Assembly (NCBI RefSeq): GCF_014696615.1 | Contig: NZ_JACJQJ010000013.1 | Span: 1-64,000 of the forward strand | DNA: 64,000 nucleotides | Origin: Nostoc linckia FACHB-104 | GTDB taxonomy: Bacteria; Cyanobacteriota; Cyanobacteriia; Cyanobacteriales; Nostocaceae | Direction: 5' to 3' | Shown: positions 55,065 through 64,000 of the stretch, piece by piece | Layout of the letters: every line of letters starts with the position of its first letter | Position numbering within the stretch: position 1 is the stretch's first letter | Position numbers and translations under genes: made by a program | The notes under the pieces: generated by a model | The model's input: the letters and a program-made list of their open reading frames with translations, nothing else | Databases searched by the model: none | Told to the model about the DNA's origin: nothing

Positions 55065-56366
55065 ATGAATCCAGAACATTTTCTTGAAATTGCTCAAGCT
55101 TTACCCGAACCTTTACTGCTTGTAACCAGTCAAGGTGAAATTCTGGCAACTAATCCATCTGTCGCGATTATGCTGGGACGAAGCATCAAGGAAATTAGAG
55201 GACAAATGCTGTTTGAACTTGTTTCTGAACCTACTGATAAAGTTTTGAATTATTTGCAAGCTTGTTCAAGGAGTCGGCAATTTGTTCTTGGCTCCTTAAC
55301 ATTTTTTCTTGCTGACCAAACATCATTAATTTGTAAGTGTGAAGGTGCTGTAATTCAACCATTGACTTCAGAATCGCCAGCTTTTAATATTCTACGTTTA
55401 CAAAAACGAGCATCAGCAAGTGGAGATTTTATTCTCCTGAATCGAAAAATTGATGAATTAACAAAAGAAGTCCAACACCGCAAGCAAGCCCAAGAAGAAC
55501 TTTCGCGGCGCAATCAAGAATTGCAAAAAACAATAGATAAAAATCAAAAATTACAACAAGCCTTAAAGGAAATCAAAGAAATTAAATTACAACTTATACA
55601 GACCGAAAAAATGTCAAGCCTTGGGCAATTGGTAGCGGGAATAGCCCACGAAATCAATAATCCGGTATCCTTTATTTACTCAAATATTAAACCCGCAATT
55701 ACACATATTGAAGACTTATTTAATATTCTTGATAATTGTAATTGCCATGATGAAGATACAAATGATGAATTAGAGTTTTTGCGTGAAGATTTGCCAAAAT
55801 TATTGAATTCAATGAAGGTAGGAGCGGAACGAATCAAGCAAATAGTGTTGTCGCTGCGTAACTTTTCGCGGATGGATGAAGCCCCAATGAAGGAAGTGGA
55901 TATGCATGAGGGTATTGATAGCACGTTGATGATACTCGGTCATAAATTAAAGTTGACATCGCGTGGTAAGAAAATAGATTTAATTAAAAAATATGGTGAA
56001 TTTTCTGCAATTGAATGTTATCCCAGTCAATTGAATCAAGTATTCATGAACCTGCTGTCAAACGCAATTGATGCAGTAGATGATGTGGAGTCACCACAAA
56101 TCGAAATAACGACAGATTCAGTGGGTGAAATGGTAAAAGTATTGATTAGGGATAATGGCGTGGGTATACCCGATAATTTGAAGCATAAGATATTCGACCC
56201 ATTTTATACTACTAAACCAGTTGGTCAAGGTACGGGAATGGGTTTGGGAATAAGTTACCAAATTATCGAACGCCACCAAGGTAAGATTTGGTGCGACAGT
56301 CGATTAGGTGAAGGTGCGACGTTTGTAATCGAAATACCAATGCGTAGTCAGTTTATCCCCTCATAA
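55065..56366 (+). CDS. PAS-domain sensor histidine kinase
   Basis: The 433-residue kinase has a PAS domain (8-115), a coiled coil (125-185, KIDELTKEVQHRKQAQEEL), HisKA with His195 in GIAHEINNPVSFIYS, and HATPase with N box NLLSNAIDAVDD, G1 DNGVGIP and G2 GTGMGLGISYQII. No membrane segment is visible, so it is cytosolic and may get its signal from the MetOD1 partner encoded upstream. There is no response regulator gene next to it. Its stop overlaps the end of a decayed XisI gene on the other strand. Confidence 0.93.
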   Translation: MNPEHFLEIAQALPEPLLLVTSQGEILATNPSVAIMLGRSIKEIRGQMLFELVSEPTDKVLNYLQACSRSRQFVLGSLTFFLADQTSLICKCEGAVIQPLTSESPAFNILRLQKRASASGDFILLNRKIDELTKEVQHRKQAQEELSRRNQELQKTIDKNQKLQQALKEIKEIKLQLIQTEKMSSLGQLVAGIAHEINNPVSFIYSNIKPAITHIEDLFNILDNCNCHDEDTNDELEFLREDLPKLLNSMKVGAERIKQIVLSLRNFSRMDEAPMKEVDMHEGIDSTLMILGHKLKLTSRGKKIDLIKKYGEFSAIECYPSQLNQVFMNLLSNAIDAVDDVESPQIEITTDSVGEMVKVLIRDNGVGIPDNLKHKIFDPFYTTKPVGQGTGMGLGISYQIIERHQGKIWCDSRLGEGATFVIEIPMRSQFIPS

Positions 56367-56690
56367 AGGCATAGTGAATTGACGTTTAAAAGGTGAATAA
56401 AAACCAATTACAATATCGGAAGCAGGTACACCAAACTCCACCAATCTTTCTGCAATCAGGTCTTCCGTACCATTATATTGAATCCATATTTTTTCATTTA
56501 AAATATCAAAATGCAGCACAGCGCCAAATACCCTCTCATCTCAATTCCAGCCTACATAAGCTAATTGATAATGGTCGTTTTCATTATCAAAAATTAATTC
56601 CGCTTTTACATCATCAGTATTAGCAGTAAATTCTGAATGTTCTCTCAAAAATTGTTTAATAATTTGGCGATAGCGTTCTATTTTGTCCAT
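56361..56690 (-). pseudogene. XisI-like gene with an internal stop codon
   Basis: The minus frame from the ATG at 56690 gives MDKIERYRQIIKQFLREHSE, AELIFDNENDHYQLAYVGWN, then TGA at codon 50 (56543-56541), and continues in the same frame as DERVFGAVLHFDILNEKIWI and DLIAERLVEFGVPASDIVIG to a stop at 56361. This is the whole XisI family pattern (fdxN-element excision controlling factor type), with one nonsense codon. The gene is probably dead. Confidence 0.85.
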
Positions 56691-56749
56691 TGCCTTATTT
56701 CCTCATTTTTAGGGACATAAACTATCAATTTCAGCAAGCGTTTGTAATG
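56678..56749 (-). pseudogene. XisH C-terminal remnant
   Basis: Only the last 23 codons remain (KLIVYVPKNEEIRQWTK), overlapping the start of the XisI frame as xisH does before xisI in intact pairs. The rest of xisH is missing. Confidence 0.65.
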
Positions 56750-56878
56750 CTTGAGAGTGAATGAATCTATAGAAAAATATATTTCTTATCTAAGGGTATT
56801 AAATAATTGTATTCAAAAATTATGCAAAGACGCAAAGTGAATTTTGATTTTCTTCTCTGCGTCTCTGTGTGTGAGCAT

Positions 56879-58075
56879 TTAACTGATAGTTGACTTGGCA
56901 ATTACTCCCAATTGCATTCCTGATGGATAATTACCATCTTCTTTAATGCGTTTAATTTCGGCATCGCCAATCCGAAAATTTAACTTTTGTGCTACTGTCC
57001 GCACAATATCTCCGCGATCAATTACGCCAGCTACCGCACCAGCCGGAGATAGTACTGTAATCCGAGGTAACTGTGCATTTTCCATTTTGTTAATCAACTC
57101 AGCTAAAGAAGTTGATTCTGCAACTGTAGGAATTTCTGTTAATGGATGCACAATAGTTTGTAGGGTTTGCGTTTCCCATTGACTTCTTTCTACTAAGCGT
57201 AAATCGTCAATGGAAACCATTCCCCGGTAACGTCCATCAGCAGCAGCAAAATAAACCTCTGGAGCATTAGTATCTAATAGATATGCATCAGCAAAGGAAC
57301 GCAAAGTCTGATCCGCATCAACTACACGAAAGTCTCGCGTCATAGTATCAGCAGCTACGACTTTCAGCAAGGTTTCTTGTAATGTTGTCACGCTGTCATA
57401 GCTGTTGGCGTTACGAATCCCAAACCAACCCAACAATACAATCCACAAACCTAAAGCTAATTCTCTAGTAAAAAAGTCTATAGCAAATCCGAGAGCGATC
57501 GCACTATAACCCAAAATCTGCCCCGCCCGAGCTGCTAAATGTACAGCTTGAAAGCGGTTACCTGTAAACTGCCATAGTGCTGCTTTTAATACTTGTCCTC
57601 CATCTAGAGGTAAGCCGGGAATTAAGTTAAATAAAGCCACAACTAAGTTAATTCTGGCCAAATCATTGACCATTTCACTGATAGGGCTAGTATCAGGTAA
57701 CACGTAAGCCAGTAGACGCAGGATAAAAAATAAGGTAATACTCACCAAAGGCCCTGCGATCGCAACTTGAAAGGCTTTACCTGGAGTTTTCGATTCTTCT
57801 TCGATCGCCGCAATCCCACCAAACAAAAATAAGGTGATGGAATTTACTTTAATCCCTTGCGATCGCGCTACTAAGCTGTGTCCTAACTCATGTAACAACA
57901 CCGAACCAAATAGCAGTAGCGCCATGACTATCCCCGCACTCCACGCTACCGTACTTCCCCATTCTTGGTAAGCTACCCCAAAGTTGAGGGTTGCTAACCC
58001 TAAAATTACGAACCACAGAGGATCTAAAAATAGTGGAATCCCAAATAAAGACCCAATTCTCCAATTTGTTTGCAT
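56879..58075 (-). CDS. Site-2 protease family zinc metallopeptidase with CBS domains
   Basis: A 398-residue membrane protein. Zinc site HELGH (residues about 63-67) and the later GLPLDGGQVLKAAL are the S2P/M50 signatures. Six or so membrane helices end at about 225. Two CBS domains follow (DTMTRDFRVVDADQTLRSF and LTEIPTVAESTSLAELINK). S2P enzymes cut membrane-bound regulators inside the membrane; the substrate is unknown. CBS domains suggest control by adenosine nucleotides. Confidence 0.94.
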   Translation of the reverse strand: MQTNWRIGSLFGIPLFLDPLWFVILGLATLNFGVAYQEWGSTVAWSAGIVMALLLFGSVLLHELGHSLVARSQGIKVNSITLFLFGGIAAIEEESKTPGKAFQVAIAGPLVSITLFFILRLLAYVLPDTSPISEMVNDLARINLVVALFNLIPGLPLDGGQVLKAALWQFTGNRFQAVHLAARAGQILGYSAIALGFAIDFFTRELALGLWIVLLGWFGIRNANSYDSVTTLQETLLKVVAADTMTRDFRVVDADQTLRSFADAYLLDTNAPEVYFAAADGRYRGMVSIDDLRLVERSQWETQTLQTIVHPLTEIPTVAESTSLAELINKMENAQLPRITVLSPAGAVAGVIDRGDIVRTVAQKLNFRIGDAEIKRIKEDGNYPSGMQLGVIAKSTIS

Positions 58076-58997
58076 GACATCTTCCTAAAAGTAGATCTTT
58101 GCCGTAGTAGATGATATAAATAATGCAAGTGTTCTTTTATACTATGAAGCGTGCCTATGGCGAACCTTTTGCCCCACAACTGTGGCGATGCTCTAATTTC
58201 TAGAATAGACAATTAATCGTTATTTAATCACGCAAAGAAAATAAAATTCTCATTTCTAATCTCTAAGCCTCTTAATCATAAATATGGTGCAATATGGTCT
58301 CTATTGTTGAGAAGACCTGTATTACAATAATTATGTGTTTAAGACAGAAGAGAAAGCGGAAATGAAGCAAGAAAACTTTTTAACCGCTTGTATAACGTTC
58401 ACACCGAAGCATCTACCCTAAATGTAAATAGAGTTTAAAACTCTATTCCTGTGAGTATTCTGATGTTTTCAGCATTAGTCATCTATAAAGATTGAAGTGG
58501 CAATTTTTACAGGCAAGTAAGATAAGGGACTGCCAACGAAAAAATATACAATCGCTTTTGTGAGCAGGGGACGCAGAATTTTATGATGATATTTGCTCTC
58601 CTTGCATAATTTATTTTCTGGAAGTACCTAAAACAATATGTTGAAAGTACTGAAGCAATATTTTATTAAGTGAAATAAATTATTGTCTAATAGGAAAAAC
58701 TTAAATTTTGATGTGGTTTTTACCTAATATTTTTTTGTTTTTTTGTTAGTCTCACTAATAAATTAAAAGAGCATATATACCATTCTTATTTCATTTTTTA
58801 AAGCCAAAGTAAATTTGTCTATTCTTCTTTCCAGTTCCTTATTATCTACCTTAAAGATACATTTTGCAACTTCTGCAAGCATTGCTATATATCAATTATT
58901 TATCTTTGTACATAGATGAACTATTGTACAAACAAGATTATGGTAGGGTGAGTTTAACACTGGAGTTAGTAATACTAGATTACCTGGGATAAACAGT
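58076..58997. other. Long AT-rich intergenic region
   Basis: About 920 bp between divergent genes, with no gene or RNA that I can support. It should hold the promoter of the site-2 protease gene on the left and of the small membrane protein on the right. Confidence 0.4.
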
Positions 58998-59285
58998 ATG
59001 CTTTTACCAGTTTTTTACATGGCAAGCATTGATGAGATAGACACAGCAAATCTTTCTAGCGGTGAAATACAAGTGCGGAATATTGCCAAAAATCTCTCCT
59101 TAATTCCGACTTTTGTAATATATGCGCTTTTTTTACCGCTACTAATGATTTTATATTACTGCTACGAACCAGGGAAAGAAAAAATTCACGTCTTTATCTT
59201 TACTTTTATCATTAAACCAATTCGTTGGTTCTCATATAAAATAGTTTATTTTATTTGTGATTTTTTCAGAAAATTGAATAATTAA
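58998..59285 (+). CDS. Small membrane protein of unknown function (95 aa)
   Basis: A 95-residue protein with two hydrophobic stretches (about 32-52, 62-85) and a conserved-looking acidic front (SIDEIDTANLSSGEIQV). No family is recognised. The ATG has only a weak purine run upstream. Coding status is likely but not certain. Confidence 0.5.
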   Translation: MLLPVFYMASIDEIDTANLSSGEIQVRNIAKNLSLIPTFVIYALFLPLLMILYYCYEPGKEKIHVFIFTFIIKPIRWFSYKIVYFICDFFRKLNN

Positions 59286-59480
59286 GCGCAGAAACTACGG
59301 ATATAAGGATGAAAGAAAACTTTTTAATTTGTGTCTTTATGCCTTTGCGGTTCAAGATTTTTTTTACACAAAGGCACAAAGGCACAAAATATATTTAACT
59401 CAAGTGAATACAAAGCTGAATAGATTTCAGCCTGAAAAATTCAAAGAGATATTGTAGTTAAAATCCTTAATGAATCAAAA

Positions 59481-59729
59481 CTACAGACGACCGATGTTAG
59501 TCAATCCCAAAACAATGCCTACACCGATAATATGACCGAAAGCCATTGCACCGATGAATGTAGTTACACTCACAGGTAGACCAGGTAACTTAGGGCCAAC
59601 ATTGGGATATTCAATTCTAGTAGACAGCAAAACAGCTACAATGGAACTGATACTGATGATAATTGCTACTGTGGTATTCCACGCAGGTGTTGCGGGAATA
59701 GAGGAAGCTGCTAGTAAGATTGATGACAT
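59481..59729 (-). CDS. psaK: Photosystem I subunit PsaK
   Basis: An 82-residue protein with two membrane helices and the PsaK C-terminal signature AFGHIIGVGIVLGLTNIGRL. PsaK sits at the outer edge of photosystem I, where it binds chlorophyll and helps couple antenna. The loop between the helices is shorter and its sequence (RIEYPNVGPKLPGLPVSVTT) differs from the usual PsaK1, so this is probably a divergent paralog. The ATG at 59729 is used; a TTG precedes it directly. Confidence 0.88.
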   Translation of the reverse strand: MSSILLAASSIPATPAWNTTVAIIISISSIVAVLLSTRIEYPNVGPKLPGLPVSVTTFIGAMAFGHIIGVGIVLGLTNIGRL

Positions 59730-59864
59730 CAAGTTTGTGTCTCCTGAATAGGAAAATGAACTTAAACCATCAAGATTATAAAATTGATTAGGAAAAAACC
59801 AGAAAATAATAGAAAAATATCTACCTTTTTACAGGTATTTTTCTAAAAATATAGATAAACATAT

Positions 59865-60518
59865 ATGCGAGTTAAAATTTGCGGCATTACTCAACCTCAG
59901 CAGTCTGTAGCGATCGCTTCCCTTGGTGCGACAGCCCTAGGATTTATTTGTGTACCAACTTCACCCCGTTATGTTAACGTACAGCAAATTTTGGCAGCAG
60001 TAGCGCCATTACCCCAGCAAATAGACAAAATTGGAGTCTTTGCCAACGCTAGCATTCAGGAAATCAGCCAAACAGTGGTTAACTCTAATTTAACGGGTGT
60101 ACAACTGCATGGTAATGAAGCACCAGAGTTTTGCTACCAACTGCGTCAAGCTTTGCCAGAGGTAGAAATTATTAAAGCCTTGAGGATTAGCCACCACGAG
60201 CATCTTAAGCAAGTGGGTGAGTATACCAATTATATAGATACGCTATTGCTTGATGCTTATCATCCCCAGCATCTTGGTGGCACAGGTCAAACCATAGACT
60301 GGACTATGCTACAACAATTTAACCCCAGTTGCCCGTGGTTTTTAGCTGGAGGATTAACACCAGATAATATCTTAGATGCCCTGAGCTTAGTGAAACCCAA
60401 TGGTATAGATTTATCTAGTGGTGTGGAAAGAAAACCGGGAGATAAAGATTTAGATTTAGTCGCCAAGTTATTTTTAAAGCTGAACAGTGATGCGAGCGAT
60501 CGCACAATCAGGGCATGA
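59865..60518 (+). CDS. trpF: Phosphoribosylanthranilate isomerase
   Basis: The 217-residue TIM-barrel enzyme isomerises phosphoribosylanthranilate in tryptophan synthesis. Seen: catalytic Cys in [41 protein letters not shown] and the phosphate site [10 protein letters not shown]...GIDLSSGVE. Full length. The nearest genes are psaK and folE on the other strand. Confidence 0.96.
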   Translation: MRVKICGITQPQQSVAIASLGATALGFICVPTSPRYVNVQQILAAVAPLPQQIDKIGVFANASIQEISQTVVNSNLTGVQLHGNEAPEFCYQLRQALPEVEIIKALRISHHEHLKQVGEYTNYIDTLLLDAYHPQHLGGTGQTIDWTMLQQFNPSCPWFLAGGLTPDNILDALSLVKPNGIDLSSGVERKPGDKDLDLVAKLFLKLNSDASDRTIRA

Positions 60519-60716
60519 AAATCTCCTGGATCTAGCCTAAGGGATTTCCAGAAAATAAATTATTCCTCTTTCAGAGGAACAAATTCTTTCTCCTCTGCTT
60601 CCTCTGCTTCCATAGCGATAGAATGTTTTTGAATTGGAAGTCCCGAAGGGCCTTATTTTCAAGGATGAAGCCTGAAGATTGAAATTATTCATTCTTCATC
60701 CCTTAAACTTTATTCT

Positions 60717-61424
60717 TTAAAAGAATGCTGCTTGGTGACGAATTAAATTCAAGAATTCTTCGCGGGTTTTGTGTTCATCTTGGAACACACCTAACATCGC
60801 ACTGGTGACTGTCCAAGAACCCGGTTTTTGCACACCGCGCATTACCATGCACATATGAGTTGCTTCCATCACTACTGCAACTCCTTGTGGATTGAGGATA
60901 GTCTGAACTGCTTCTGCAATTTGGCGGGTAAGTCTTTCTTGTACTTGTAGACGGCGGGAATACATCTCGACAATCCGCGCTAGCTTGCTGAGTCCAACAA
61001 CTTTTTGGTTAGGAATGTAAGCAATGTGCGCTCTCCCCATAAAAGGCAACATATGATGTTCGCACAAGCTGAAGAAATTAATATCGCGGACTAAGACCAT
61101 TTCGTTATGGCCTTCGTTAAAGATGGCTCCATTAACGAGTTCTTCTAGGGATTGGTTATAGCCGCTGGTCAGAAACCGCATGGCTTCCGCTACTCGTTTA
61201 GGCGTTTTGAGTAGGCCTTCACGTTCAGGGTCTTCTCCCACACCCAATAGTATTTGGCGGACGGCTGCTGTCATTTGCTCCATCTCTTCTTCTTGAGGAG
61301 AATGCAAATTAGGCTCATGTCCGTCGTGGGTATTGCGATCAGGTCTGAGAGTGATGGCTTCTGCCAAGTCGGGGATTAGAGGTGATTGTGAGCGATTAGA
61401 ACCGTTCGGACTCGCAATAGTCAT
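60717..61424 (-). CDS. folE: GTP cyclohydrolase I
   Basis: The 235-residue enzyme makes dihydroneopterin triphosphate from GTP, the first step to folate and pterins. Zinc ligands are Cys and His in [18 protein letters not shown] and the Cys in [31 protein letters not shown] is the usual core. The N-terminal 50 residues are a variable, acidic extension typical of cyanobacteria. Another folate gene, folK, lies far upstream in the window. Confidence 0.97.
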   Translation of the reverse strand: MTIASPNGSNRSQSPLIPDLAEAITLRPDRNTHDGHEPNLHSPQEEEMEQMTAAVRQILLGVGEDPEREGLLKTPKRVAEAMRFLTSGYNQSLEELVNGAIFNEGHNEMVLVRDINFFSLCEHHMLPFMGRAHIAYIPNQKVVGLSKLARIVEMYSRRLQVQERLTRQIAEAVQTILNPQGVAVVMEATHMCMVMRGVQKPGSWTVTSAMLGVFQDEHKTREEFLNLIRHQAAFF

Positions 61425-61530
61425 GATTTAAGTTTGAATAAGGGTTGAGTTGTGTGTCATTTGCCATTTGTCATTAATCATTTGTGATGAACAAAAACAA
61501 ATGACTAATGATAAACCAACGAAAGACTAA

Positions 61531-62256
61531 TCAGAGAACGCCAGCGCTAGGCATGAGAGTTAATTCATCAATGACTGCTTGTGGTGGCAATAAAGCTGTG
61601 TGCAGAATCGACTGGGCAACAATTTCGGGTGTTAACATTTTTGAGCGATCAAAGTTGGCGTTAACTGTTTCTGTATCCCAAAGTTCGGTATTCACAGCAC
61701 CAGGACAAATTGCTGTGACACGAATTCCGTGGGCACGTTCTTCTTGTGCTAAAGCTTGAGAAAGGGCAATCAAACCAGATTTACTCACACTATATGCACC
61801 CCAATTCGCAAAGGCTTGCTTGCCAGCAATTGAGACAATGTTGATAATTGTGCCGCTGTGGCGATCGCGCATTCCTGGCAAAATCCCTAAAATACACTGG
61901 AAGACGCTAGTGAGATTTAAGTTAATCACTTGTTGCCAGTCTTCTAAGGAAGTTTCGCTCAAAGTTCCTGTATACGCTATCCCCGCACTATTGACCAAAA
62001 TGTCTATATCGCCAAAGTCATGGGCGATCGCTTGTATTTGTTCTTTTACTTGCCCAATACAAGCTAAATCGACAGCATAACTTTTGGCAGCAACGCCTGT
62101 ATGCTTTGCTGCTACTGCCACCGCCTCCAATTTCTCTAAGGAACGGCTGACTAAGGCGACATCTATTCCCACCTTCGCAAAGGCTAAAGCAGTTGCTTTC
62201 CCAATTCCACTACTTGCCCCAGTAATTAAGGCACGTCGTTTCGGCTCAACGCTCAT
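61531..62256 (-). CDS. Short-chain dehydrogenase/reductase
   Basis: The 241-residue NAD(P)-dependent reductase has the cofactor motif TGASSGIG, the NSAG strand and the catalytic YSVSK (with Ser in NIVSIAGKQA). The closest pattern is a 3-oxoacyl-ACP reductase-like SDR of unknown substrate. In many cyanobacteria an SDR sits between accA and folE, as here. Full length, no signal. Confidence 0.9.
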   Translation of the reverse strand: MSVEPKRRALITGASSGIGKATALAFAKVGIDVALVSRSLEKLEAVAVAAKHTGVAAKSYAVDLACIGQVKEQIQAIAHDFGDIDILVNSAGIAYTGTLSETSLEDWQQVINLNLTSVFQCILGILPGMRDRHSGTIINIVSIAGKQAFANWGAYSVSKSGLIALSQALAQEERAHGIRVTAICPGAVNTELWDTETVNANFDRSKMLTPEIVAQSILHTALLPPQAVIDELTLMPSAGVL

Positions 62257-62647
62257 GCTATCTCCAGATTTGTTGGCGGTTCTGCAAGCTTCTACATACC
62301 CAATTATTTAACTCTCTCGGTTTAGATAGATTAAAGCAATCTAATACATAGATTAAAAAAATCTAAAAAAGCCGATGATTGTTGATGACAACTGTTATAT
62401 TCGTTGCCAAGATGGGTGTTTTTTTGGTTAAATATTTGCCCCTAGATGAACATTTGTAGTCATCTAGAAAATTCCATTGCAACACTCAATGTTATTACCA
62501 AATAACTGAATATTAGACAAATCAATCATCCAATAGAGTTGATTTGCCCAAAAGTAAACGCCTATGACTGAGAAGATTGTTAAAAATCTTTAAGCGTCAT
62601 AGGCAATTATAGCATTGCTGCTATGCTAAGCAAGCATCTTCAGGTTG
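62257..62647. other. Intergenic region with accA hairpin
   Basis: This 391-bp gap holds the hairpin at 62560-62604 after accA and the SDR promoter region. 'aatctaa' repeats are seen at about 62330-62370. No gene. Confidence 0.45.
62560..62604 (-). terminator. Hairpin downstream of accA
   Basis: Arms gcctatgac (62560-62568) and gtcataggc (62596-62604) enclose a smaller stem (agatt / aatct). On the minus strand the hairpin follows accA by 44 bp. The T-run after it is weak. Confidence 0.55.
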
Positions 62648-63628
62648 TTACTGAGCAAGTTCAGTGAAAATGCCAATTTTGCGGAATTTTTCGTAGCGCA
62701 ATTGACGGCGTTCGGAAGCCGTTAAACGGTTGAGTTCGTCCAGATTTTCCAATAGAGCTTGTTTGAGGGTTGTAGCGGCTTCTATTGGGTCAGAATGAGC
62801 GCCACCAATTGGTTCCGGCAAGATTTGGTCGATAATACCCAAGTTTTTCAAGTCATGGGAAATAATTTTGAGAGCAGTAGCGGCTTGTGGAGCTTTGCTA
62901 GCATCTTTCCACAAAATAGCGGCACAGGCTTCCGGGGTTGCAACTGTGTAAACAGCGTGTTCAAACATCATTAAGCGATCGCCTACACCAATACCAAGTG
63001 CGCCACCAGAACCGCCCTCACCAATTACCGTACAGATAATAGGCACATCCAAGCAGAACATTTCGCGTAAATTGTAGGCGATCGCTTCTCCTTGTCCTTG
63101 ATGTTCGGCTTCTACTCCAGACCAAGCTCCTGGCGTGTCGATAAACGTTAAAATCGGCATCGAAAATTTGTTAGCGTGTTCCATCAACCGCAATGCTTTG
63201 CGATAGCCGCCAGGATAGGGCATACCAAAATTGCGGGCAATATTGTCTTTGGTATCCCGCCCTTTTTGATGGCCTAACATCACTACAGGCTGTCCACCCA
63301 AACGACCGACACCACCCACTAAAGCCGGATCGTCACCACCACAGCGATCGCCATGTAACTCCATCCATTCATCACTAATTGCTTGAATGTAATCGAGAGT
63401 ACTAGGACGACGGGGATGACGAGCAACTTGCAATCGCTGGGATGGGGATAGACTAGTAAAAATTTCCTCACGCAGTTGCATAGCGCGTGCTTCTAGCTGC
63501 CGGATTTGACCAGAAACATCCACACCATTTTCTTCTGCGAGTTGCCGAATTTGATCAATTCGAGTTGCGAGTTCTGCTAGCGGCTTTTCAAAATCTAACA
63601 GTAGCGGTTTACGCTCGGTAGTTGCCAT
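62648..63628 (-). CDS. accA: Acetyl-CoA carboxylase carboxyltransferase subunit alpha
   Basis: The 326-residue alpha subunit of acetyl-CoA carboxylase carries out, with AccD, the transfer of the carboxyl group to acetyl-CoA, the first step of fatty acid synthesis. Family blocks: [55 protein letters not shown] and [21 protein letters not shown]. It lies downstream of the acyl-ACP reductase gene on the same strand. Confidence 0.97.
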   Translation of the reverse strand: MATTERKPLLLDFEKPLAELATRIDQIRQLAEENGVDVSGQIRQLEARAMQLREEIFTSLSPSQRLQVARHPRRPSTLDYIQAISDEWMELHGDRCGGDDPALVGGVGRLGGQPVVMLGHQKGRDTKDNIARNFGMPYPGGYRKALRLMEHANKFSMPILTFIDTPGAWSGVEAEHQGQGEAIAYNLREMFCLDVPIICTVIGEGGSGGALGIGVGDRLMMFEHAVYTVATPEACAAILWKDASKAPQAATALKIISHDLKNLGIIDQILPEPIGGAHSDPIEAATTLKQALLENLDELNRLTASERRQLRYEKFRKIGIFTELAQ

Positions 63629-63639
63629 AGTTAGGGATT

Positions 63640-63860
63640 AAGATTAGGGATGGGGTATTAGGTATTGGGTATTGGGGGTTGAAAATTGGGGATTAGGGGC
63701 TGGATAATGGATAAAAGAAATAGAGTATTGAAAATTGGAGATTTTTTGATATCAGGGATCTGAAGATTGGGTTTTAAAGATTAGAGATAAAGGCTGGTTG
63801 ATTTACCTTGTCTCCTCATTTTCCTATTTCCTGTCCCCAGTCCCCAGTCCCCAATCACCA
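63640..63860. repeat. Low-complexity 'gggtattgggg' and 'ccccagt' tracts
   Basis: Imperfect repeats of ggattgggg and ccccagt fill the accA-acyl-ACP reductase gap. They look like the heptamer tracts at 14815-14915 and 26395-26470. Confidence 0.6.
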
Positions 63861-63864
63861 ATCA

Positions 63865-64000
63865 CTACACTAGCAGTGGTCTAAATCCATGCTTAACTGA
63901 AACCTGACCAATCTGCTCCATTTTGTCTACGGTAATCTGATTCCGCCCCCAAGAAAAGTTCGTATATAACTTCTCAAACTCCAGCAGCATTGATTCCGCA
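63865..64000 (-). CDS. Long-chain acyl-ACP reductase, C-terminal end (cut by window)
   Basis: Only the last 44 codons are inside the window. The peptide includes [20 protein letters not shown] and ends KHGFRPLLV, which matches the conserved C-terminus of cyanobacterial acyl-ACP reductase, the enzyme that turns acyl-ACP into aldehyde for alkane synthesis with ADO. Its place before accA agrees with that order in other cyanobacteria. The gene continues beyond position 64000. Confidence 0.8.
   Translation of the reverse strand, partial: AESMLLEFEKLYTNFSWGRNQITVDKMEQIGQVSVKHGFRPLLV

Noticed and set aside
56393-56623. Plus-strand frame of 76 codons
   Set aside because: It is antisense to the XisI-like pseudogene, which has the real homology.
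59554-59751. Plus-strand frame opposite psaK
   Set aside because: psaK on the minus strand has clear family motifs.

Overview
The window is chromosomal DNA of a filamentous, probably heterocyst-forming cyanobacterium of the Nostocales. The evidence is the dense HIP1 octamer (GCGATCGC), thylakoid genes (psbZ, psaK, ycf37, a Psb35-like gene, chlB, an Slr1923/BciB-type reductase), a complete acyl-lipid desaturase set, two GH100 invertases, decayed XisH/XisI genes, and many short heptamer and 'gtagggtgcgtta' repeats between genes. It is mostly ordinary core genome: no rRNA, CRISPR array, intact insertion sequence or prophage is visible. One tRNA gene (Gly-GCC) is present.

Layout. 0-10 kb: a membrane polyferredoxin fused to a CRP-like domain and a dead sigma54-type AAA+ domain; a secreted two-repeat protein; a RiPP-precursor-like small gene; rpmI-rplT; a periplasmic solute-binding protein; ycf37; a copper amine oxidase. 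10-18.5 kb: chlB, recQ, rtcA and small conserved genes, then a 1 kb repeat-rich gap holding a MITE-like element and a 21-bp-based minisatellite. 18.5-24.7 kb: an accessory-looking block with a DUF4288 gene and an NB-ARC/TPR (STAND) protein whose N-terminal domain lies in another frame, joined by what looks like a -1 frameshift site; also a Pmp3-type peptide and a SUI1/YciH factor. 25-34 kb: trpB, an ADP-ribosylglycohydrolase next to a Nudix hydrolase, folK, a class A PBP, a Psb35-like gene, a TerB-like gene and rsmB. 34-39.5 kb: two GH100 invertases and an HNH-nuclease/glycine-zipper pair. 39.6-47.4 kb: BciB-type reductase, a GxxExxY gene inside inverted repeats, a PLP enzyme, and desC-desA-desB-desD. 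47.5-54.2 kb: a ProA-like protein without the catalytic cysteine, tRNA-Gly, ribH, psbZ and a DHH-CBS-tRNA nucleotidyltransferase fusion. 54.2-56.8 kb: remnants of Uma2, XisI and XisH genes flank an intact MetOD1/histidine-kinase operon. 56.9-64 kb: a site-2 protease, psaK, trpF, folE, an SDR, accA and the 3' end of acyl-ACP reductase.

How the genes work together. Lipid metabolism is well represented: accA and acyl-ACP reductase for fatty acids and alkanes, and desC/A/B/D for delta-9, -12, -15 (omega-3) and -6 desaturation. Chlorophyll and photosystem upkeep (chlB, BciB, ycf37, psbZ, psaK, Psb35-like), tryptophan (trpB, trpF, unlinked), folate/pterin (folE, folK) and riboflavin (ribH) are also served. 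The observations most worth a second look are the candidate programmed frameshift in the STAND gene, the sigma54-like domain without ATPase residues, the cysteine-less ProA-like protein, the HNH/glycine-zipper pair, the MITE with a 10-bp target duplication, and the orphan RiPP-like gene. No single locus here can be proved to be a new system from sequence alone.
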